A DNA stretch of 36,496 bases, from NCBI RefSeq assembly GCF_023634765.1, contig NZ_JAMLFX010000002.1:381835-418330 (forward strand), read 5' to 3'. Shown here piece after piece: positions 31,355 to 36,496 of the stretch; the first letter of the stretch is position 1, and every line of letters starts with the position of its first letter. Source of the DNA: Pseudomonas sp. AKS31. GTDB taxonomy: Bacteria; Pseudomonadota; Gammaproteobacteria; Pseudomonadales; Pseudomonadaceae. The position numbers and the translations under genes were made by a program. The notes below the pieces were generated by a model, which made no database searches, was not told the DNA's origin, and saw only the letters and a list, made by a program, of their open reading frames with translations.

Positions 31355-32980
31355 TCAGAAGATGTAATCGGTGGTCAGGAAGCTCGAATCACGCCCGCGA
31401 ATGATCTCGCTGATCAGGTCCTTGTTGCTGTCCTGGAACTTGGTTGCCACCAGCGTACGGATCGAGAACACCCGCAATGCATCGTGCACCGAGAGCGTAC
31501 CTTCCGCGGAGTTCTTGCGGCCATTGAACGGGTAAGTGTCCGGCCCGCGCTGGCATTGCGCGTTGAGGTTGATCCGCCCGACCTGGTTGGCAAAGGTGTC
31601 GACCAGCCGGCCGACCGCCACCGGGTTGGTGCCGAAGATGCTCAACTGTTGGCCGAAATCCGACTCCAGCACATAGTCGATCACGGTATCGAGATGACGG
31701 TACGACACGATCGGCACGACCGGACCGAATTGCTCTTCCTGATAGACGCGCATCTGCGGATTCACCGGGTACAGCACCGCCGGGTAGAAGAACGACTCGC
31801 GGGATTCACCGCCATTGGGGTTGACCACTTCGGCGCCTTTGCTGCGTGCATCCGCCACCAGGCCGTGCAGGTAATCGACCTTGCCCGACTCCGGCAACGG
31901 CGTCAGCGACACGCCGCTGTCCCATGGCATGCCCGGTTTCAGCGTGGCCAGCCTGGTGTTGAATTTTTCGATGAAGCTGTCGACCACATCTTCGTGGACG
32001 AAGAGGATTTTCAGCGCGGTGCAGCGCTGACCATTGAACGACAGCGAACCGGTGACTGCTTCACTGACGGCGTTGTCGAGATCGACTTCCGGCAAGACGA
32101 TGCCAGGATTCTTCGCGTCCAGACCCAGCGCGGCGCGCAAACGGTGAGGTTTGGGGTGGAGTTTCTTCAGGTCGCTGGCGGCTTTGTTGGTGCCGATGAA
32201 GGCGAAGATGTCGATCTTGCCGCTGGCCATCAGCGCGCTGACGGTTTCACGGCCGCTGCCGTAGATCACGTTGATTACGCCGGTGGGGAAGCTGTCGCGG
32301 AAGGCTTCGAGCAACGGACGGATCAGCAGTACGCCGAGTTTGGCCGGTTTGAATACCACGGTGTTGCCCATGATCAGCGCCGGGATCAGCGTGGTGAAGG
32401 TTTCATTCAGCGGGTAGTTGTAAGGGCCCATGCACAGGGCGACGCCGAGCGGTACGCGGCGGATCTGCCCGAGCGTGTCCTGTTCCAGCTCGAAACGGCT
32501 GGAGCGGCGGTCGAGTTCCTTGAGCGCATTGATGGTGTCGACGATGTAGTCACAGGTACGGTCGAACTCTTTTTCCGAATCCTTGAGGTTCTTGCCGATT
32601 TCCCACATCAGCAATTTCACCACGGCATCGCGCTGCTGGCGCATGCGGCCGAGGAAGGCCTCGACGTGCTGGATGCGTTCGGCCACGCGCATGGTCGGCC
32701 ACAGGCCCTGACCACGGTCATAGGCGCGCACGGCGGCGTCGAGGGCAGTAAGGGCGGTGTCGGCATCGAGCAGCGGCGTGCTGCCGAGGATCACTTGTTC
32801 GTCGCCGTTGTCACCTTTCAGATAGACCGGGCTGCGCACCTGCGCGAGCGGGCCGTCCCAGCGACGCAACTGGCCGTCGACGAGGTATTCGCGTTGCTCG
32901 ACCTGACCGTCGAGGCGGTATTTTTCCGGGATGTCGCTGACAGAAGGGAACAGGTTGCCAAGGATGTTTGCTGTGGTCAT
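31355..32980 (-). CDS. gapN: NADP-dependent glyceraldehyde-3-phosphate dehydrogenase (GapN-like aldehyde dehydrogenase)
   Basis: A 541-residue aldehyde dehydrogenase. Visible elements are the catalytic-site asparagine region GPYNYPLNE (185-193), the cofactor lysine in VVFKPAKLG (K211) and the nucleophile C320 in FNGQRCTALK. Length and these segments match the GapN-like group, which oxidises glyceraldehyde 3-phosphate to 3-phosphoglycerate with NADP and bypasses the ATP-yielding step. The usual ELGGK motif with its general-base glutamate is replaced by LGLDAKN (285-291). The start at 32980 has a weak upstream site (GGGGTAG). It is a single gene; the activity assignment is from family likeness only. 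Confidence 0.8.
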   Translation of the reverse strand: MTTANILGNLFPSVSDIPEKYRLDGQVEQREYLVDGQLRRWDGPLAQVRSPVYLKGDNGDEQVILGSTPLLDADTALTALDAAVRAYDRGQGLWPTMRVAERIQHVEAFLGRMRQQRDAVVKLLMWEIGKNLKDSEKEFDRTCDYIVDTINALKELDRRSSRFELEQDTLGQIRRVPLGVALCMGPYNYPLNETFTTLIPALIMGNTVVFKPAKLGVLLIRPLLEAFRDSFPTGVINVIYGSGRETVSALMASGKIDIFAFIGTNKAASDLKKLHPKPHRLRAALGLDAKNPGIVLPEVDLDNAVSEAVTGSLSFNGQRCTALKILFVHEDVVDSFIEKFNTRLATLKPGMPWDSGVSLTPLPESGKVDYLHGLVADARSKGAEVVNPNGGESRESFFYPAVLYPVNPQMRVYQEEQFGPVVPIVSYRHLDTVIDYVLESDFGQQLSIFGTNPVAVGRLVDTFANQVGRINLNAQCQRGPDTYPFNGRKNSAEGTLSVHDALRVFSIRTLVATKFQDSNKDLISEIIRGRDSSFLTTDYIF

Positions 32981-33348
32981 GTCGCTACCCCGTGTTGATG
33001 TCCGTATGCAGATCAAAAAGCCTTCACCGGTTATACGCCTGAATGCGCCGGAATTTAATCCCGCAAATGTCACCCGAATGTCACGCAAAGGCGCACAGCA
33101 GAGGGGCTGGCAACACCGCGAACTCTGTGGGAGCTGGCTTGCCAGCGATGTGGCCGGTACTTTCAACATCTTCATTGCCTGACACACCGCTATCGCTGGC
33201 AAGCCAGCTCCCACAGGGTTTTGTGTCTATAGCCGATCCCGAGGCGAGTCTTGGCTGGCCCCGTTTGCCCCCCTCGCTGTCCCGCAATGCCCTCAACCCG
33301 CTGAAGCCGCTGCCTTAATGTGTGAGCACAACAATAAGCGAGGCCGTT
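32981..33348. other. Intergenic region between gapN and the cytochrome operon
   Basis: This 368-base gap contains the gapN promoter region on the left, the REP doublet in the middle, and the promoter region of the cytochrome/oxidase operon on the right. No additional gene was found; the short frames here are repeat-derived. Confidence 0.6.
33126..33216. repeat. REP doublet (REPIN)
   Basis: TGTGGGAGCTGGCTTGCCAG continuing CGATG (33126-33150) and its inverted copy (33187-33216, ending AGCCAGCTCCCACAG) are separated by about 36 bases. This is the typical Pseudomonas REP sequence in paired form. The same element recurs at the right end of the window. Confidence 0.92.
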
Positions 33349-33702
33349 ATGCGGGCAATCCGACTCACTCTACTGCTGGCGTTGACGATGGCGCTGCCTG
33401 GCTGCGGCGAAGACCCCAAACCTCCGGCCCCCACCAGCAACGCCATGCCCAAGGACCCGGCACTGGCGCAGATCTACGCCAACAGCTGCCAGCTCTGCCA
33501 CGCCAATCCCGCCGCCAACGCACCCCTCACCGGTGATCGCAAAGCCTGGGAACCGCGCATCCGGCAAGGCACCGACACGCTGCTCGATCACGCCATCAAC
33601 GGCTACAACGGTATGCCGCCGATGGGCCAATGCGTCGAGTGCAGCGAAGAACAATTCCTGCAACTGATCGGCTTCATGGCCGACCAGCCGCTCCCACAAT
33701 AA
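33349..33702 (+). CDS. Lipoprotein cytochrome c (c5-like)
   Basis: A 117-residue protein with a lipoprotein signal: hydrophobic stretch LTLLLALTMALPG followed by the acylated cysteine C19 (LPGC). The haem motif is CQLCH (47-51). The axial methionine is likely M89 or M92 in NGMPPMGQ, and a second cysteine pair, C95/C98 (CVECS), follows, as in cytochrome c5. The ATG at 33349 is chosen because the signal starts there and GCGAGG lies upstream; an in-frame GTG at 33322 would add nine residues. It precedes the FAD oxidase gene by ten bases and is the likely electron acceptor for it. Confidence 0.85.
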   Translation: MRAIRLTLLLALTMALPGCGEDPKPPAPTSNAMPKDPALAQIYANSCQLCHANPAANAPLTGDRKAWEPRIRQGTDTLLDHAINGYNGMPPMGQCVECSEEQFLQLIGFMADQPLPQ

Positions 33703-33712
33703 GGTGGCCGGC

Positions 33713-35107
33713 ATGACGATGGATCTGACACGGCGTCAGTTGTTGCAGCGGGCAAGCATCGTCGGCGCGTTCAGTGCGTTGGCGAGCCATCCGGCATTGG
33801 GTCAATTGCTGCGTGCGCCACGGTTGATTCCGTGGCGCAACTGGTCGGGCGGACAAAGTTGCCTGCCAGCGGCGCGACTGGCGCCGAAGAGTCTCGATGA
33901 ACTGACAGCCGTCATCAAACAAGCACAAGGCAAGATCCGCCCGGTCGGCTCCGCGCATTCGTTCAGTGCGTTGGTGCCTACCGACGGCACGCTGTTGTCG
34001 CTGAGCTATTTCAGCGGTCTGCTCGATCACGATGCGAAAACCCTGCAAGCCGAATTCGCCGCCGGCACACCCATGTCACGCATGGGCCAGCCGCTGAAAG
34101 ACATCGGCCAGGCCCTGCAGAACATGGCCGATATCGATTACCAGACCCTCGCCGGGGCCATTGCCACCTCGACCCACGGCACCGGGAAAAACTTCCAGTC
34201 GTACTCGGCGCATGTCTGCGGCATGCAACTGGTGACCGCCAGCGGCGAAGTGTTGGACTGCGACAGTCAGCGCCACCCGGAGGTGTTCAACGCCGCCCGC
34301 GTTTCACTCGGTGCGCTCGGTGTCGCCACGAAAATCCGCCTGCAAAACCGCCCGGCCTATCGCCTGCGCGAACGCCAGTGGATCGCCAAGACCGAGGAAC
34401 TGCTTGAGGACATCGACAACAACACCCGCGAAAACCAGCACTGGGAAATGCTCGTCGTCACGCATTCCGACTACGCCTTGTCCATCGCCCTCAACGAAAC
34501 CGAAGACCCGGCCACGCCACCGATTCCACCGGAAGAAGAGGGCGGTAACGAGTTCGTCACCCTGATCGAGAAGATCGACAAGTACGGCAGCGACTTTCCC
34601 GACCTGCGCCGCACACTGCTCAACAGCCTGCGTCATCTGGCCAGTTTCGATGAGCGCGTCGGCGACTCGTTCGACATCTACGCCAACGTGCGCACGGTGC
34701 GGTTCAACGAAATGGAGTATTCAGTGCCTGCCGAACACGGCCCGGCCTGTCTGCGCGAGATTCTCAAGCTGATTCAGGACAAGGACCTGCGCACCTGGTT
34801 TCCCATCGAGTATCGCTACGTCAAGGCTGACGACATTCCGCTGAGCATGTTCGAGGGCCGCGACAGTTGTTCGATCTCGGTGCATCAGCATTATCAGATG
34901 GATCATCACAACTTTTTTGCCGCGGTCGAGCCGATCTTCTGGAAGTACAACGGCCGACCGCACTGGGGCAAATTGCACACGCTCAATGCAAAGAATCTGC
35001 AACCGCTGTATCCGCGCTGGCGCGAGTTTGTCGATGTGCGCCAGGCGCTGGATCCGAGTGGACGGTTTCTCAATGCGCATCTGGCGTCGATTCTGGGGGT
35101 GAGCTGA
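33713..35107 (+). CDS. Exported FAD-dependent aldonolactone oxidase-like protein (L-gulono/D-arabinono-1,4-lactone oxidase family)
   Basis: A 464-residue flavoprotein with a twin-arginine signal (TRRQLLQRASIVGAFSALAS, 6-25), so it is exported folded with its FAD. The FAD domain shows the pyrophosphate loop and the histidine that in the family binds flavin covalently (RPVGSAHSFSALVPTDG, H82), then TLAGAIATSTHGTG. The C-terminal region contains the ALO-type cap and ends HWGKLHTLNAKNL and VDVRQALDPSGRFLNAHL. Family members oxidise sugar lactones or sugars and give electrons to oxygen or a cytochrome; a lipoprotein cytochrome c is encoded just upstream. The ATG at 33713 has TAAGG eight bases away. 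Its stop overlaps the next start (TGATG). Confidence 0.87.
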   Translation: MTMDLTRRQLLQRASIVGAFSALASHPALGQLLRAPRLIPWRNWSGGQSCLPAARLAPKSLDELTAVIKQAQGKIRPVGSAHSFSALVPTDGTLLSLSYFSGLLDHDAKTLQAEFAAGTPMSRMGQPLKDIGQALQNMADIDYQTLAGAIATSTHGTGKNFQSYSAHVCGMQLVTASGEVLDCDSQRHPEVFNAARVSLGALGVATKIRLQNRPAYRLRERQWIAKTEELLEDIDNNTRENQHWEMLVVTHSDYALSIALNETEDPATPPIPPEEEGGNEFVTLIEKIDKYGSDFPDLRRTLLNSLRHLASFDERVGDSFDIYANVRTVRFNEMEYSVPAEHGPACLREILKLIQDKDLRTWFPIEYRYVKADDIPLSMFEGRDSCSISVHQHYQMDHHNFFAAVEPIFWKYNGRPHWGKLHTLNAKNLQPLYPRWREFVDVRQALDPSGRFLNAHLASILGVS

Positions 35108-36390
35108 TGGCGGTCAATCGACGTAATTTCCTCCTCGGCACATTGGGTGTCGGTGCTTTGTTGGTCGGCGTTGGCGCGTGGTTGCGGCCGGGGGATCGTG
35201 GCGCGCCTTACAGCGAATACTTCCGGGCGCTGAACAAGGAATTGAAGGAAAAGGGGCCTATGCGCCCGGTGCTGCTGATCGATCTGGATCGCCTCGATCA
35301 CAACATCGATGTGGTGCTGCAGTCGGTCAGACGCGGCGGCAAGCAGTTGCGTCTGGTGGAAAAGTCGCTGCCGTCACCGGGACTGTTGAGCTACATCGCG
35401 CAACGTGCCGGAACGCAGAAGCTGATGTCGTTTCATCAGCCGTTTCTCAATCACGATGCGCAGGTGTTTCCGCAGTCCGACATCTTGCTGGGCAAGCCAT
35501 TGCCGGTGCGCTCGGCCGAGCTGTTTTATCAAACCCACAAAGGCCCGTTCGATCCCGCAAAGCAGTTGCAATGGTTGCTCGACGGGCCGCAGCGCCTGCA
35601 GCAATACCTCGCGCTCGCTCAGGGGTTGGGCACGCGGATGCGCATCAACATTGAACTGGATGTCGGCTTGCATCGCGGCGGGGTCAGCGACCTCACGGTG
35701 TTGGGGCAGATGCTCACGCTGATCAGCGCCAACCCCCAGCATCTGGAATTCGCCGGGTTCATGGGTTACGACCCGTTCGTGGGCATGGGCGTGCCGGGGA
35801 TTCTTGGTTCGTCGGAAGAGTTGTTCGCCAGGGTCATGCTGATTTATCAGCGTTGCGTCGATTTCACCCGGCAGCAATTTCCGGCGTTGTGGCACGACGG
35901 GTTGTGCCTGAACACCGCCGGCAGCCCGAGCTACCGCATGCATGAAAACGAGAAACTGAGTACCGAGGTTTCCGTGGGCACGGCAATGCTCAAACCGACG
36001 CACTACGATTTGCCGTCGCTGACCGAGCATGTGCCCGCGACTTACATCGCCACGCCAGTCTTGAAAAGCACAGGCGCGGTGAATATTCCGGCGCTGGATG
36101 ACAAGTCGAAGCTGTTGTCGTGGTGGGATCAGAATCAGCGCCAGACCTATTTCATCTACGGCGGTAACTGGATGGCCGAGTTTGAATCGCCCCAGGGTTT
36201 ACAGAGCAACAGCGTCTACGGACGCAGCTCAAATCAAGAGATGGTCAATGGCTCCAACGCCGTGGGCCTGACCATCGAAGATCAAGTCTTCCTGCGCCCG
36301 ACCCAGACCGAAGCCGTACTGCTGCAATTCGGCGATCTGCTCGCCTTGCGCAACGGCAAGATCGTCGACACCTGGCCCGTCTACACCTGA
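35107..36390 (+). CDS. Exported PLP-dependent enzyme, alanine racemase/D-threonine aldolase (DSD1)-like fold
   Basis: A 427-residue protein. The N-terminus NRRNFLLGTLGVGALLVGVG (4-23) is a twin-arginine-type signal or anchor, so the enzyme should lie outside the cytoplasm, which is unusual for a PLP-fold enzyme. The barrel domain starts RPVLLIDLDRLDHNI and the probable PLP lysine is K86 in RLVEKSLPSPGLL. Further family segments are INIELDVGLHRGGV and FAGFMGYDP. The C-terminal domain (about 300-427) has STEVSVGTAMLKPTHYD. The start shares one base with the stop of the FAD oxidase gene, which fixes it and shows coupling. Reaction unknown; a racemase, aldolase or dehydratase role is possible. 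Confidence 0.82.
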   Translation: MAVNRRNFLLGTLGVGALLVGVGAWLRPGDRGAPYSEYFRALNKELKEKGPMRPVLLIDLDRLDHNIDVVLQSVRRGGKQLRLVEKSLPSPGLLSYIAQRAGTQKLMSFHQPFLNHDAQVFPQSDILLGKPLPVRSAELFYQTHKGPFDPAKQLQWLLDGPQRLQQYLALAQGLGTRMRINIELDVGLHRGGVSDLTVLGQMLTLISANPQHLEFAGFMGYDPFVGMGVPGILGSSEELFARVMLIYQRCVDFTRQQFPALWHDGLCLNTAGSPSYRMHENEKLSTEVSVGTAMLKPTHYDLPSLTEHVPATYIATPVLKSTGAVNIPALDDKSKLLSWWDQNQRQTYFIYGGNWMAEFESPQGLQSNSVYGRSSNQEMVNGSNAVGLTIEDQVFLRPTQTEAVLLQFGDLLALRNGKIVDTWPVYT

Positions 36391-36415
36391 CCCAAAATCA
36401 CCTAAACACTGCAAA

Positions 36416-36496
36416 ACCCTGTGGGAGCTGGCTTGCCAGCGATAGCGTCATGTCAGCAACCCTTTACTTCACTGACAGACCGCTATCGCTGGCAAG
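36416..36496. repeat. REP doublet cut by the window end
   Basis: The left arm (36416-36446, containing TGTGGGAGCTGGCTTGCCAG) and the start of the inverted right arm (36480-36496, CGCTATCGCTGGCAAG) match the doublet at 33126-33216, including part of the spacer edge (TGACAnACCGCTATCGCTGG). Confidence 0.9.

Noticed and set aside
31484..32998. A 504-codon open frame on the plus strand opposite the GapN-like gene
   Set aside because: It mirrors a well-supported aldehyde dehydrogenase and shows no protein motifs or start site.
34867..35106. An 80-codon upstream extension of the PLP-fold protein
   Set aside because: It lies inside the FAD oxidase gene in another frame. The ATG at 35107 is coupled to the upstream stop and begins a twin-arginine signal.

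Overview
The window looks like chromosomal DNA of a fluorescent Pseudomonas (P. fluorescens/koreensis-like). Signs are the high GC content, the TGTGGGAGCTGGCTTGCCAGC-type REP pairs and CCCTCACCC...GGGAGAGGG repeats, a tandem pair of DUF6124/DUF3077-type proteins, and Pseudomonas-typical gene types throughout. No phage, insertion sequence, CRISPR array or conjugative gene is visible. The assignment is inferred from gene content only.

Layout. 1-5.0 kb: a thiamine-diphosphate enzyme of the pyruvate oxidase class, a DUF72 protein, a small acidic protein and an MHS-type MFS transporter. 5.2-8.4 kb: a tightly overlapped ABC importer operon (binding protein, ATPase, two permeases) of the phosphonate/phosphite/selenate class, with no catabolic genes beside it. 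8.5-12.1 kb: an SDR protein, an HD phosphohydrolase, an XRE regulator and a RidA protein divergent from a LysR regulator. 12.2-16.0 kb: an orphan radical SAM protein, a GlxA/AraC-type regulator, a repeat-rich 600-bp gap that ends in what looks like a structured RNA leader, then two DUF6124-like genes. 16.0-19.6 kb: an exported alpha/beta hydrolase, tRNA-Gln(UUG) and rlhA (23S rRNA hydroxylation). 19.8-24.6 kb: an AT-rich orphan gene, a second RidA, a GST divergent from a GcvA-like LysR regulator, an exported cupin, several small genes, an AT-rich two-gene unit of unknown function, and tRNA-Ser(UGA). 24.7-28.8 kb: a Bax inhibitor-1/YccA-type protein, an exported c-type cytochrome, and an Lrp regulator divergent from an EamA exporter. 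28.8-31.2 kb: a DUF3302-HlyD-FUSC efflux operon. 31.3-33.0 kb: a GapN-like aldehyde dehydrogenase. 33.3-36.4 kb: a three-gene export operon (lipoprotein cytochrome c, twin-arginine FAD oxidase, twin-arginine PLP-fold protein) flanked by REP pairs.

How genes work together. The clearest multi-gene systems are the ABC importer, the FUSC/HlyD/DUF3302 exporter, and the last operon. In that operon a cell-envelope oxidase could pass electrons to its own lipoprotein cytochrome, next to a PLP-fold enzyme on the same side of the membrane. Divergent regulator-target pairs (LysR/RidA, LysR/GST, Lrp/EamA) have inverted repeats in the shared promoter regions.

Most worth a second look: the leader at 14937-15165, where several complementary segments cannot all pair at once and one segment can cover the ribosome-binding site of the first DUF6124 gene; the envelope redox operon; the orphan radical SAM protein with a C-terminal YLRLNDDV...EGR module; and the two AT-rich gene units of unknown function.
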